DNA of 64,000 nt. Origin: Lachnospiraceae bacterium C1.1. Lineage in GTDB: Bacteria; Bacillota; Clostridia; Lachnospirales; Lachnospiraceae. The stretch spans positions 1,189,501 through 1,253,500 of the forward strand of contig JAUISW010000001.1 of the NCBI GenBank assembly GCA_030434875.1, in the 5' to 3' direction. A program made the translations under genes and the position numbers. This document shows positions 33,198 to 40,816 of this stretch, piece by piece; position 1 is the stretch's first letter, and each line of letters begins with the position of its first letter. The notes under the pieces are model-generated. The model was not told where the DNA came from and searched no databases. It saw only the letters and a list, made by a program, of their open reading frames with translations.

Positions 33198-34076
33198 TTA
33201 TAGACTGGCTACTCCACTTCTGTAGTTATCAAATGCTCCGTTTTTAGCCGCATCGATCAAACTATCAAGATAACCACATATTTCAACCTTATCCTTAGGC
33301 AAGGTTCCTCTGATAGGTGCCGGCATAGTTACATGCTCTGCCTTGAAAACTGTAGGAATATTGATAGCTTCGATCAAGGCTTTCAGCTCTTCAAATCTTT
33401 CCTCTTCAGTAGATTCTACAAATTTTCCGGTATACAGATCTTTAGAAAGCGGAGTATCCGGGAAAAGTGTTAATTCTGAGGCATAAACCATAGTTGGATG
33501 TAATTGATTTATGACATCCGCAGATTTTAATGCATGATCTAAACCATAACCATGACCACCAAGTCCTCCAAGGAAATTCATGATGTAGGGCATACCTGCC
33601 TCGTCAAGTTTACTCAGCATCTCTACTACAACCTTTGCCTCATAGCCCTTATTCATTCTCTTTAGGATATAGTCATCTCCGGATTCGTTACCAAAGTAGA
33701 AATTACTGTATCCCATATCTTTAAGTTTTCTCAGCTCTTCTACTGTCTTGTTTTTTACATTATCAACTCTTGCATAACCACCTATAGATTGAACCTGCGG
33801 CATATATTTATGAATAAGCTCTGCAACCTTTGCAAGTTTTTCATATGATAAAATAAATGGATCCGCTCCCTGTAAATAGATTCTTTTGAAATCCCATCCA
33901 TAATTTGCCAGTTCCTTTATATCTTCTTCTACTTCAGCCATATCGGAAATCTTAAAAGGTGCATCTTTATAAAATGTGCAAAACTCACACTGGCCATGAG
34001 AACATCCGCTTGTTACCTGTAAAAATCCATCCATAGCTTCATATGGAGGTCTGTTTATTCCACTTGAAAAATGCAT
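33198..34076 (-). CDS. Radical SAM protein (Elp3-like clade)
   Basis: This 292-residue enzyme has the cluster motif CSHGQCEFC (Cx4Cx2C, residues ~24-32) typical of Elp3/YgiQ-like radical SAM proteins. IYLQGADPF, GYARVDNVKNKTVEELRKLKDMGYSNFYFGNESG and NFLGGLGGHGYGLDHA define the barrel. The substrate is unknown. The operon with the flavin oxidoreductase and the shared upstream box with the monooxygenase gene suggest a common anaerobic pathway. No SPASM domain or B12-binding domain is present. Confidence 0.82.
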   Translation of the reverse strand: MHFSSGINRPPYEAMDGFLQVTSGCSHGQCEFCTFYKDAPFKISDMAEVEEDIKELANYGWDFKRIYLQGADPFILSYEKLAKVAELIHKYMPQVQSIGGYARVDNVKNKTVEELRKLKDMGYSNFYFGNESGDDYILKRMNKGYEAKVVVEMLSKLDEAGMPYIMNFLGGLGGHGYGLDHALKSADVINQLHPTMVYASELTLFPDTPLSKDLYTGKFVESTEEERFEELKALIEAINIPTVFKAEHVTMPAPIRGTLPKDKVEICGYLDSLIDAAKNGAFDNYRSGVASL

Positions 34077-34140
34077 ATTATTTTTTTCCTTTCAGTTTTT
34101 TCACAATTCAATTGACAATTGTTATGATATATCCAATTTC

Positions 34141-34195
34141 TTGCTATTTCTATTCCAATAAACAGTATTAATAGTTTAAAATCTTGTCATTCAAA
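34141..34195. promoter_or_regulatory. Conserved box 1 upstream of radical SAM operon
   Basis: This ~55-bp segment contains TTTCTATTCCAATAAA and, 13 bases on, TTTAAAATCTTGTCATT. It is repeated upstream of the monooxygenase gene at 34724-34778 in the same orientation and spacing. It is a likely binding region for the AraC-type regulator at 34939. Confidence 0.65.
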
Positions 34196-34312
34196 ATTCT
34201 TAAAAAGCTTTATTTTACAACGCTTAAAAAAATCTATTATATTTTCTTATCTATTTTTTTGTTAATGTAGTTTAAAATATTGTTTTAGCAGGAAAATTAT
34301 AGTTAAAAGCGA

Positions 34313-34347
34313 AAAAGCCGCAGTGATTTAACTTCACTGTGGCTTTT
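34313..34347 (-). terminator. Rho-independent terminator
   Basis: AAAAGCCGCAGTGA-N7-TCACTGTGGCTTTT (one G-U pair) lies directly downstream of the monooxygenase gene. Confidence 0.85.
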
Positions 34348-34369
34348 ATGGAGGAATCATCTATAAAAT

Positions 34370-34657
34370 TTAGTCTACTAACACTGTCTGCTCGATGACG
34401 GGATCAGATGAAACGAGCGAACCAAAGGCACCGAGGAATTTGCGGAAATGCTCGGATGCATTATGATCATCGATTGCCTTTTCATCCTTCCAGACTTCTA
34501 CAAAGAAGAACTTTGTCTTATCTTCTTTTCCGGTATAAAGATGATAATCTACGTTCCCTTCCTCTTTTCTGGAAGCTGCGATACACTCCTTTGCAAGTGT
34601 TTCGAATTCATTTACACAATCTTTTTTTACATTAAATGTTGCAATTATTGTAATCAT
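34370..34657 (-). CDS. Antibiotic-biosynthesis-monooxygenase (ABM) domain protein
   Basis: This 95-residue ferredoxin-like-fold protein has IIATFNVKKDCVNEFETLAKECIAASRKEEGNVDYHLY and FFFVEVWKDEKAIDDHNASEHFRKF, the typical ABM/quinol-monooxygenase (YgiN-like) layout. Full length for the family. In anaerobes these proteins may act on quinones or reactive carbonyls without oxygen. It is transcribed alone, between two terminator/box units. Confidence 0.88.
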   Translation of the reverse strand: MITIIATFNVKKDCVNEFETLAKECIAASRKEEGNVDYHLYTGKEDKTKFFFVEVWKDEKAIDDHNASEHFRKFLGAFGSLVSSDPVIEQTVLVD

Positions 34658-34723
34658 ATTTCTCCATTTCTATAATTTTTGCTTTTTGTTAATACGTTAT
34701 GAATATATAATATATTTAAAATA

Positions 34724-34778
34724 TTGCCTTTTCTATTCCAATAAATTATTTTCCTGTTTTAAAATCTTGCCATTTAGT
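34724..34778. promoter_or_regulatory. Conserved box 2 upstream of monooxygenase gene
   Basis: TTTCTATTCCAATAAA and GTTTTAAAATCTTGCCATT occur with the same order and spacing as in box 1. Shorter related motifs (ATCTTGTTATT; ATCTTGCTATGG) follow towards the AraC gene. This layout suggests one regulator acting on all three transcripts. Confidence 0.65.
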
Positions 34779-34938
34779 CTTTCATATATCGCGTATTTAT
34801 CGGATTTAAAATTTTGAACTTTTCTAAAATTTACAATATCTTGTTATTATTTTCTGAAATCTTGCTATGGTGCATTTTTCTATGTATCATAATATCAGTA
34901 ACAGCTGAATATTGGCATTGACTATAAGGAGCTTTTTT

Positions 34939-35805
34939 ATGTATAATGCAAATTTCCCATCTATCACTAATGAAAATAATTTATTCAAAGGCATCTCTAT
35001 TTCTAATTTAAGCTATATTCATGCTGCATCCGACCCAAACTGGTCTTTTCATACTCACTCACACCCCGATACACTTGAAATATCTTATGTATTTGCAGGT
35101 CAGAGCGCACTTTATTGCGGAGAGAAGTTCTATGAAACTCATCCCGGAGACATCATTATAAAAAACTGCAATGTAATGCATGCAGAGAAATCTGATAAAA
35201 ACAATCCGATAGAGCAGATATGTATAAATATCAAAGGAATTAAAATACCCGGTTGTCAGGAAAATACGATAATTTCTGAAGATGATACTCCTGTTTTTAA
35301 TGTCGCATCCAATAAAACCTTCTTTGACGCATTATTTAAGTATATTCTGGATCAGACTGTCGATACTATGGCAGTAGATCTGGAAAAGGTTAACTGCCTC
35401 CTTGAATCTATAGTTGAAATAATCTATAAAGATTATCATTTAAGTGTTCAAAAAAAAGAAGTAGAAGTTAAGGGAAAAGATATAAGACCTATATTAAGGT
35501 ATATGGAAGAAAATTTTGCTCTTAATCTGTCACTGGATGATCTATCAAAGAAATTTTTTATAAGTCCCTTTTATCTTTCAAAGAAATTTAAGGCAGAAAC
35601 AGGATTTACTATTAACCAGTATCTGATCAGCTGCCGTATGGGTGAAGCTGAAAGACTCCTTATTTTTTCGGATGCCCAGATAAAAGATATCGCGATCCAA
35701 TGCGGATATGAGAACTTATCCTATTTCTATTCAACCTTTAAGAAATATACAGGCTGTACACCTGTTGAATTTAAAGAAAAATATGAGTCCTCGCTTCAAA
35801 ACTGA
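34939..35805 (+). CDS. AraC-family transcriptional regulator
   Basis: This 288-residue protein starts at the ATG at 34939 after AAGGAG. An N-terminal cupin (WSFHTHSHPDTLEISYVFAGQSALYCGEKFYETHPGDIIIKNCNVMHAE) precedes two C-terminal AraC HTH motifs (LSLDDLSKKFFISPFYLSKKFKAETGF and IKDIAIQCGYENLSYFYSTFKKYTGCTPVEFK). It is divergent from the monooxygenase gene and close to the radical SAM operon; the repeated boxes upstream of both point to co-regulation by this protein. The effector is unknown. Confidence 0.9.
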   Translation: MYNANFPSITNENNLFKGISISNLSYIHAASDPNWSFHTHSHPDTLEISYVFAGQSALYCGEKFYETHPGDIIIKNCNVMHAEKSDKNNPIEQICINIKGIKIPGCQENTIISEDDTPVFNVASNKTFFDALFKYILDQTVDTMAVDLEKVNCLLESIVEIIYKDYHLSVQKKEVEVKGKDIRPILRYMEENFALNLSLDDLSKKFFISPFYLSKKFKAETGFTINQYLISCRMGEAERLLIFSDAQIKDIAIQCGYENLSYFYSTFKKYTGCTPVEFKEKYESSLQN

Positions 35806-35847
35806 GCGGGGACTCATTAATTTTATTTATTCATTGATTTCATAATC

Positions 35848-35999
35848 TTGTTACTGTTCACACGCTTTCAGCGTGCTCCAGTAACGGGTTTTGCCATTTA
35901 AGATTGCCTACGGCAATGGGCAAAACCCAGTGTTCAGTCAAAGTTATTGTGGCATAACTGCGCAGCGGAGTGCGCAGTTTGCCTGTGAACAGTAACAAA
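35848..35999. repeat. 152-bp palindromic element with TTGTTACTGTTCAC ends
   Basis: Perfect 14-bp terminal inverted repeats (35848-35861; 35986-35999) enclose hairpins CACGC/GCGTG, GGGTTTTGCC/GGCAAAACCC, ATTGCC/GGCAAT and AACTGCGCA/TGCGCAGTT. It is non-coding. It lies between the AraC gene and remnants of two genes and appears to cut into the tannase-like remnant. Confidence 0.78.
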
Positions 36000-36131
36000 A
36001 TCTTTTCTAACATAGCTATCTGCTGAATTTACATCTCCTGTACCTGAATATTCAGCATAACCCGGATACTGATACAAAGGCATCGTACGACCATAAGTTG
36101 CTTCATTGACATCCTTTTGTTGCAGTATTGT
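36000..36131 (-). pseudogene. C-terminal remnant, tannase/feruloyl-esterase-like
   Basis: The open frame encodes VNEATYGRTMPLYQYPGYAEYSGTGDVNSADSYV. The pattern R-x-x-P-x-Y-x-Y-P-x-Y-A-x-Y-x-G-x-G-D-x-N is like the last part of tannase/feruloyl-esterase proteins. There is no start, and it ends at the palindromic element. The assignment rests on a short stretch only. Confidence 0.4.
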
Positions 36132-36139
36132 TAATTTAG

Positions 36140-36262
36140 TTATCCATAAGCAAACTCCTCTCTGACGAGCTGCTTTAAGGGGATCATCTCCTCTCCTGTT
36201 GCAGCAGATAATTCCTGCGCTACGTATTTATTGGTTCCTGTAGCACTATAATAAATAATCAT
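36140..36262 (-). pseudogene. N-terminal flavodoxin fragment
   Basis: The ATG at 36262 starts IIYYSATGTNKYVAQELSAATGEEMIPLK, the classical flavodoxin FMN phosphate-binding loop (T/S-x-T-G-x-x), as in clostridial flavodoxin/EFR1 proteins. It stops after 40 residues. It begins six bases after the MDR gene stop, so it was once the next gene of that operon. Confidence 0.6.
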
Positions 36263-36267
36263 TCAAA

Positions 36268-37230
36268 TCACTCCATTAAAACTATTATTTTTCCGCCTGC
36301 TTTACCTGATTCCTGCATTTGCATTGCTTCTTTAATATTTGAAAATTTATATACAGCTCCATAATGAGGCTTAAGATTATGTTTATTAAAGAATGAAAAC
36401 ATATCATTTACTGTTCCCTGCGTCGGATAATTAGAATAAAAACCTGTAAGGTAAACTCCGTTTGGAATATCTTTTATAGGATCAAAATTATTTAAGCTAT
36501 AAATCCCACCAAGGATGCCGGTCTGACAGACAATTCCGCCTTTATCTACTGCAGTCAGGCTGTCTAAAAGATTCTTAGGACCTACCAGATCAAGAATTTT
36601 ATTGATACCGCTGACTTTTCCGGTCAATTTCCCATCGTCAAGCAGAACCTCATCTGCCTCAGACAAAGCCTTCAAATATTTTTCTTTGTGTGTTGTTGCT
36701 GTTACTTTACAGTCAAGAGCTTTTGCGATCTGTATTGCAGCATATCCCAATGCACAGGATGCACCTCTGATAAGAAGACTGTCATCAGCCTTCAGATTTA
36801 ATGATTCAAAGAGTGAACCCCAGGCTGTAAAATAAGTTTCAGGAATAGCCCCCAGCTCCTCCCAGGTCAGATCACTATCAATCTTAAATAGATGATGAGA
36901 AGGGACCAAAGCATATTCAGCATAGCTTCCGTCAAACGAACGTCCCATTCCACCCATCATTGCTATGACCTTATCTCCGGTCTTAAAATCACTGTCAGAG
37001 GGATCGACTATTTCACCAACAGCTTCAATTCCCGGAATTACCGGCTTTTTTATGTAGTCGTATTTGATCTCTTCTTTACGAAGGATCAATTCAGAATGAT
37101 TCATTCCAAAAGCTTTTACCTTGATCAAAACCCATCCCGGACTGACTCCGGGTATTTTTATTTCATCTATATTTATGTCTTTAATTTCAACAGCTTCTTT
37201 AAGAACAATTGCTTTCATTTTTTTATTCAT
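36268..37230 (-). CDS. MDR-family zinc-type alcohol dehydrogenase/quinone reductase
   Basis: This 320-residue protein has a GroES-like domain (PGWVLIKVKAFGMNHSELILR, PVIPGIEAVGEIVD) and a Rossmann domain (SLLIRGASCALGYAAIQIAKALDCKVTATT). The structural- and catalytic-zinc cysteines are lacking, which fits NADPH:quinone-reductase-like members. The RBS is CAGGAG. It starts 16 bases after the radical SAM/SPASM maturase, so it belongs to the peptide-modification operon. It may reduce the product or supply reducing power; that is inference from context only. Confidence 0.84.
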   Translation of the reverse strand: MNKKMKAIVLKEAVEIKDINIDEIKIPGVSPGWVLIKVKAFGMNHSELILRKEEIKYDYIKKPVIPGIEAVGEIVDPSDSDFKTGDKVIAMMGGMGRSFDGSYAEYALVPSHHLFKIDSDLTWEELGAIPETYFTAWGSLFESLNLKADDSLLIRGASCALGYAAIQIAKALDCKVTATTHKEKYLKALSEADEVLLDDGKLTGKVSGINKILDLVGPKNLLDSLTAVDKGGIVCQTGILGGIYSLNNFDPIKDIPNGVYLTGFYSNYPTQGTVNDMFSFFNKHNLKPHYGAVYKFSNIKEAMQMQESGKAGGKIIVLME

Positions 37231-37245
37231 GAATTCAGCTCCTGT

Positions 37246-38298
37246 TTATTTAATAAATAAGTCACTATTCATGTCTGCCCAGCATTGAGGATCATCGCTG
37301 TAAAAGCTGCCATTTGTTCCGTTGGCTACGGCCGGACAACCTCTGCACCAGGGCTTAAGCTTACATTTACTGCATTTTTCAAACTTTTCGTAATCTCTGT
37401 ATTTTTCAAAGCTTGTTTCCCAGAGATCTGCCATCCTGTCTAAGAAGACGTTTCCTACTTTACTGTCAGCAACACGTCTGCAGGCATAAATATCACCGGT
37501 AGGAAGAATAGTTGCATGGCAGTTTCCACAGTTACAGCCGCCGTATATCATTCCGGCTTCAGCATCTTCAGGGATTTTGAATTCCCCGATTTCATATTCA
37601 TATAAAGTCCAAAGATGATCTTTTTTATTAAAATAAGTGTCACATCCTTCAGCTTCATATTCCTTAAATTTTTTATCACATGCAGCAAGTAGGTCTCTAT
37701 ACTCCTGCGCTGTCATCGACGCATCAAGCTCTCCGCCGCTTGGTACATATCTTGCAAAAGCAAAAATATTTGCCCCTGCTTTTACTACTTCGTCGATAAT
37801 CCCCGGTACTTCCATTCTGTTTGTTTTAGAAACTGTAGTCATGATAATGCTTCGGATTCCTGCTCTGTTTAAGCATCCGATCTTTTCTAAAGTACAGTCA
37901 TAGGAACCGGGTTTTCTAAACCAGTCATGGTTTTCACGAAGTCCGTCTATGGACATCTGATATCTTTCGCATCCATACCATTTCAATTCTCTGCATACCT
38001 GGTCATTTAAATGAAAAGGATTGCCCAGTATCGTGAATTTAATCCCATGATCATGCATGAGATCCAATAATCTCCAAAAGTCAGGATGTAATATCGGATC
38101 TCCACCTGTTATATAAAAATAAGGAGTACGTCCATAAACCTCGCAGAAATCCAGACAATTGTAGAAGGTATCTTCCATTTGCTGCCAGCTCATTGAAACA
38201 AGACAGTTATGATTTCCTGCTGAATATATATAGCAGTGCTTGCATCTTTGGTCACACTCATCTGTAATATGCCATTGAAAAGAAAAAAAAGGTTTCAT
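37246..38298 (-). CDS. Radical SAM/SPASM peptide maturase
   Basis: This 350-residue enzyme has the radical SAM motif ECDQRCKHCYIY (Cx3Cx2C at 15, 19 and 22) and FYITGGDP as the GGDP strand. SPASM cysteines follow at the C-terminus (GGCNCGNC..GDIYACRR, then KCSKCKLKPWCRGCP and QCW), holding auxiliary 4Fe-4S clusters. This build is that of sactipeptide/ranthipeptide-type maturases, which link Cys sulphur to a carbon of another residue. It lies 84 bases downstream of a 48-residue Cys-repeat peptide gene, its probable substrate. The RBS is GGAGG. Confidence 0.9.
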   Translation of the reverse strand: MKPFFSFQWHITDECDQRCKHCYIYSAGNHNCLVSMSWQQMEDTFYNCLDFCEVYGRTPYFYITGGDPILHPDFWRLLDLMHDHGIKFTILGNPFHLNDQVCRELKWYGCERYQMSIDGLRENHDWFRKPGSYDCTLEKIGCLNRAGIRSIIMTTVSKTNRMEVPGIIDEVVKAGANIFAFARYVPSGGELDASMTAQEYRDLLAACDKKFKEYEAEGCDTYFNKKDHLWTLYEYEIGEFKIPEDAEAGMIYGGCNCGNCHATILPTGDIYACRRVADSKVGNVFLDRMADLWETSFEKYRDYEKFEKCSKCKLKPWCRGCPAVANGTNGSFYSDDPQCWADMNSDLFIK

Positions 38299-38330
38299 AA
38301 ACGTCCTCCATTAGTTTCTGATAGAATTAA

Positions 38331-38358
38331 TCCTCCGATCCATATCTGAACCGGAGGA
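38331..38358 (-). terminator. Possible attenuating hairpin between peptide and maturase
   Basis: TCCTCCG-N14-CGGAGGA lies in the 84-base gap between the peptide gene and the maturase gene. There is no strong T run, so it may only lower read-through or protect the peptide mRNA. This would favour peptide over enzyme. Confidence 0.45.
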
Positions 38359-38382
38359 CAACAGCGACAAATTGTATTTTAA

Positions 38383-38529
38383 TTACTTGTTATCGCCTGC
38401 ACCGCAAGCTGTTCCACAAGCAGCAGCCTTTTTCTCGGGCTTTCCGTCACCTGCACCACAAGCTGTTCCGCAAGCAGCAGCCTTCTCAGCTTTTTCGTTA
38501 ACCCATCCGTAAAGATTTGATAATGCCAT
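38383..38529 (-). CDS. 48-residue Cys-repeat RiPP precursor peptide
   Basis: A short ORF starts at the ATG at 38529, seven bases after CAGGAGG. A leader (MALSNLYGWVNEKAEK, 1-16) precedes two exact core repeats AAACGTACGAGD (17-28 and 35-46), joined by GKPEKK. Cysteines lie at 20, 24, 38 and 42. Each repeat has CxxxC and CxxxD spacing; CxxxD is the thioether motif described for freyrasin-type ranthipeptides. It matches what I recall as ACGX-repeat peptides. It is immediately upstream of the SPASM maturase in the same operon, and an HxlR regulator is divergent. Confidence 0.85.
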   Translation of the reverse strand: MALSNLYGWVNEKAEKAAACGTACGAGDGKPEKKAAACGTACGAGDNK

Positions 38530-38611
38530 AATTTTGTCCTCCTGTATCAATCTTATTTTTCAGAAGCGTTATTGCTTTCTGTGATTTCAATATAACCCAT
38601 GCAAAAAATCA

Positions 38612-38655
38612 AAAAAAGTACGCACTTTTTTATTACCCGGTTACTTTTTTGTAAC
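38612..38655. promoter_or_regulatory. Candidate HxlR operators in divergent promoter
   Basis: Two inverted repeats lie between the peptide gene and the HxlR gene: AAAAAAGT-ACGC-ACTTTTTT (38612-38631) and GTTAC-N6-GTAAC (38640-38655). Their location fits control of the RiPP operon by the HxlR protein. Which one is bound is not known. Confidence 0.5.
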
Positions 38656-38752
38656 TTATCGACTTATGCTTTTTATAATGTTATATTGATTGTAAGATTA
38701 AAATCTGATATAGGATGAAATTTTTAACCTTAGTTTTTGAAAGGAGTCTTTT

Positions 38753-39076
38753 ATGAAGACAAAAGATGAACTTCCGGAATGTCCTGTAGCTACAACCGTC
38801 AGTCTCATAGGAAGTAAATGGAAATTGCTCATAATGCGAAATCTTCTGGCTCGCCCCTGGCGCTTTAATGAATTGAAAAAAAATCTGGACGGGATCAGTC
38901 AGAAAGTACTCACTGACTCGCTCCGCTCAATGGAGGATGACGGAATAATTACCCGTACCGTTTATCCCGAAGTACCTCCCAGAGTTGAATATGCTCTTTC
39001 GGAACTCGGCGAATCAATGCGCCCTATAATAAAATCAATGGAAGAATGGGGCGTTGATTATAAAAGTAAGATCTAA
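38753..39076 (+). CDS. HxlR-family transcriptional regulator
   Basis: This 107-residue winged-helix protein has the family's conserved Cys near the start (ECPVATTVSLIGSKWKLLIMRNLL) and RFNELKKNLDGISQKVLTDSLRSMEDDGIITRTVYPEVPPRVEYALSELG. HxlR proteins often sense thiol-reactive or aldehyde stress through that Cys. RBS AAAGGAG. It is divergent from the RiPP operon, its likely target. Confidence 0.9.
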   Translation: MKTKDELPECPVATTVSLIGSKWKLLIMRNLLARPWRFNELKKNLDGISQKVLTDSLRSMEDDGIITRTVYPEVPPRVEYALSELGESMRPIIKSMEEWGVDYKSKI

Positions 39077-39087
39077 GAATAAATAAA

Positions 39088-39125
39088 AAATGGACTTTAC
39101 GGATTGATTTTTATAAAGTCCATTT
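39088..39125. terminator. Bidirectional terminator
   Basis: AAATGGACTTTA-N14-TAAAGTCCATTT lies between the HxlR gene and the convergent cNMP-binding gene. Confidence 0.8.
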
Positions 39126-39188
39126 ATTTATATAATAATAGAATTCTAATGCTAATTCTCGGAATAGTTTTAATCTATGAAAATATAA

Positions 39189-39671
39189 CTATATTTTCGT
39201 TTGAAAAGCCTGCTGCAGCGCATATTGCCGCATTATATATTTAGCGTTGTGTCTATTTTTCTCCATATCTTTCTGAGCCTTATTTGAACTTTCTTTTTCT
39301 TCCAGTTCATGCTGCATCAGATCCATCTGTAAACGCATGATCATAATGGTGTTTGCCATATTTGTCATCATATCTAATACATTCTTTTGATTGTCTTTTA
39401 TAAATTCCCCGATATTTACTTCGGTGAACTTCATTACTAATAAATCAGAATAAGCAACTACAGTATATATGGACGGTTTTTTAAGAAGAAGACCAAATTC
39501 TCCAAAACATTTCTGCTTGCCAATGATCCCAACAATAGTCTCCTTTTCAGTTCCGTATCCCAAATAAATTTCGGCGTGGCCTTTAAGTATTTTATACATA
39601 ACCCCGCTGGTCTCGCCTTCTTTTAAGATTACGCTTCCCTCTTTAAACTTGATTATTTTCGCGTCAGACAT
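39189..39671 (-). CDS. Cyclic-nucleotide-binding-domain protein without DNA-binding domain
   Basis: This 160-residue protein has one Crp-like cNMP-binding barrel (FKEGSVILKEGETSGVMYKILKGHAEIYLG, FGEFGLLLKKPSIYTVVAYSDLLVMKF, residues ~8-90). A helical tail (KNVLDMMTNMANTIMIMRLQMDLMQHELEEKE) can form a coiled coil. There is no HTH. It could be a sensor that acts through protein contact. It follows the 82-residue gene by 20 bases. Confidence 0.8.
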   Translation of the reverse strand: MSDAKIIKFKEGSVILKEGETSGVMYKILKGHAEIYLGYGTEKETIVGIIGKQKCFGEFGLLLKKPSIYTVVAYSDLLVMKFTEVNIGEFIKDNQKNVLDMMTNMANTIMIMRLQMDLMQHELEEKESSNKAQKDMEKNRHNAKYIMRQYALQQAFQTKI

Positions 39672-39691
39672 AGGCCATCCTCCCTATTCTT

Positions 39692-39940
39692 CTAAATTTC
39701 AGCGTCGATTATAAATTCATTATTTGCCTTTCTGCTTCCACGTAATACTATTGTTGCCTTATTGTCTTCGAGTTTATATTCCTCAGAGATTTTTTCTCCC
39801 ACAGGAGACTTTTTAAGCATCTTCTGAAAATCTGCAAGGATCCCGGGCATAATTGTCATATATACCTGTCTTCCCTTTTCGATACCATATATTTTCTCAA
39901 GCTCTTTCATTATTTTTTCTGTATTCATGCTTTGATCCAT
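39692..39940 (-). CDS. Small protein of unknown function
   Basis: This 82-residue protein (IMKELEKIYGIEKGRQVYMTIMPGILADFQKMLKKSP..ATIVLRGSRKANNEFIIDAEI) has a helical first half and a beta second half. An ATG at 39928 (weak GGAT upstream) is an alternative start. It is in tandem with the cNMP-binding protein, so probably its partner. No family is recognised. Confidence 0.55.
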   Translation of the reverse strand: MDQSMNTEKIMKELEKIYGIEKGRQVYMTIMPGILADFQKMLKKSPVGEKISEEYKLEDNKATIVLRGSRKANNEFIIDAEI

Positions 39941-40090
39941 TTAATAAAACAAGTGAATATGCGCCGGATTCAGCGTCCTCATCATAGTATTTACAATGTG
40001 TATGACTAGTCTGAATATTTATTGTTCTTTTAGAAACAGTATATCATTATAAACAGTGAAATAATATGTCTTACAATTCAAAAATCAAAG

Positions 40091-40126
40091 AATAACCGCT
40101 CCGGTCAGGACGACTGAGCGGTTATT
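40091..40126 (-). terminator. Rho-independent terminator
   Basis: AATAACCGCTC-N14-GAGCGGTTATT lies directly after the acyltransferase gene and ends the asd-topB operon. Confidence 0.85.
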
Positions 40127-40147
40127 CTTTTAATATATTGCTTAAAT

Positions 40148-40816
40148 TCAGGATCTCTTTACGATATTATCCTGTGCCTTGTAGATCGAGCCCTCAGGGA
40201 TAACGCCTCTTACGCAGGAAGTAGGATAAACATTGCTTCCGCGGCCAACCACCGTACCGGGATTAAGGACGCTGTTGCATCCGATCTCTACATGATCTCC
40301 GAGCATGGCACCGAATTTCTTGAGTCCGGTTTCGATTTTTTCGCCATCAAGGGATTTAACAACAACGAGTGCTTTGTCGGATTTTACATTTGAGGTAATT
40401 GAACCGGCGCCCATGTGTGAATAAAATCCGAGGATAGAATCACCAACATAGTTATAATGAGGTACCTGAACGTGGTTAAAAAGGATAACATTTTTCAGCT
40501 CTGTTGAGTTACCTACAACACAGTCGTCACCGACAAGAGCTTTACCACGGATGAAAGCACACTGTCTAACCTCTGTTCTTTCACCGATTATGCAAGGACC
40601 GGTAATTGAAACAGTCGGCCATACTTTTGCTGACTTTGCGATCCATATATTTTCGCCCTTTTTCTCATATATATCAGGATCAAGGCTTTCTCCGATCTTA
40701 ATTATCATATCACCTATTCCACTTAAGGCTTCCCAGGGATATTCAAACTGTTTAAGATAATCAGCTGCCTTAGTTTCGTTTAAATCATAAAGATTATTTA
40801 TTTTTGCTGCTTCCAC
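40148..40816 (-). CDS. Left-handed beta-helix nucleotidyl/acyltransferase-like protein (GlmU C-terminal type)
   Basis: This 222-residue protein starts at the GTG at 40816, after AAAGGAAG, overlapping the topB end by 23 bases; an ATG at 40855 would overlap 62 bases and lacks a good RBS. Hexapeptide repeats run IWIAKSAKVWPTVSITGPCIIGERTEVRQCAFIRGKALVGDDCVVGNSTELKN, then HYNYVGDSILGFYSHMGAGSITSN and VEIGCNSVLNPGTVVGRGSNVYP. They match the GlmU-like acyltransferase domain, but no N-terminal pyrophosphorylase domain is present. It probably transfers an acyl group to a nucleotide sugar; the substrate is unknown. Confidence 0.8.
   Translation of the reverse strand: MEAAKINNLYDLNETKAADYLKQFEYPWEALSGIGDMIIKIGESLDPDIYEKKGENIWIAKSAKVWPTVSITGPCIIGERTEVRQCAFIRGKALVGDDCVVGNSTELKNVILFNHVQVPHYNYVGDSILGFYSHMGAGSITSNVKSDKALVVVKSLDGEKIETGLKKFGAMLGDHVEIGCNSVLNPGTVVGRGSNVYPTSCVRGVIPEGSIYKAQDNIVKRS

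Noticed and set aside
37246..38298. SCIFF maturase as identity of the SPASM enzyme
   Set aside because: The adjacent peptide lacks the six-Cys-in-forty-five pattern and the protein is shorter (350 residues) than typical SCIFF maturases (~450).
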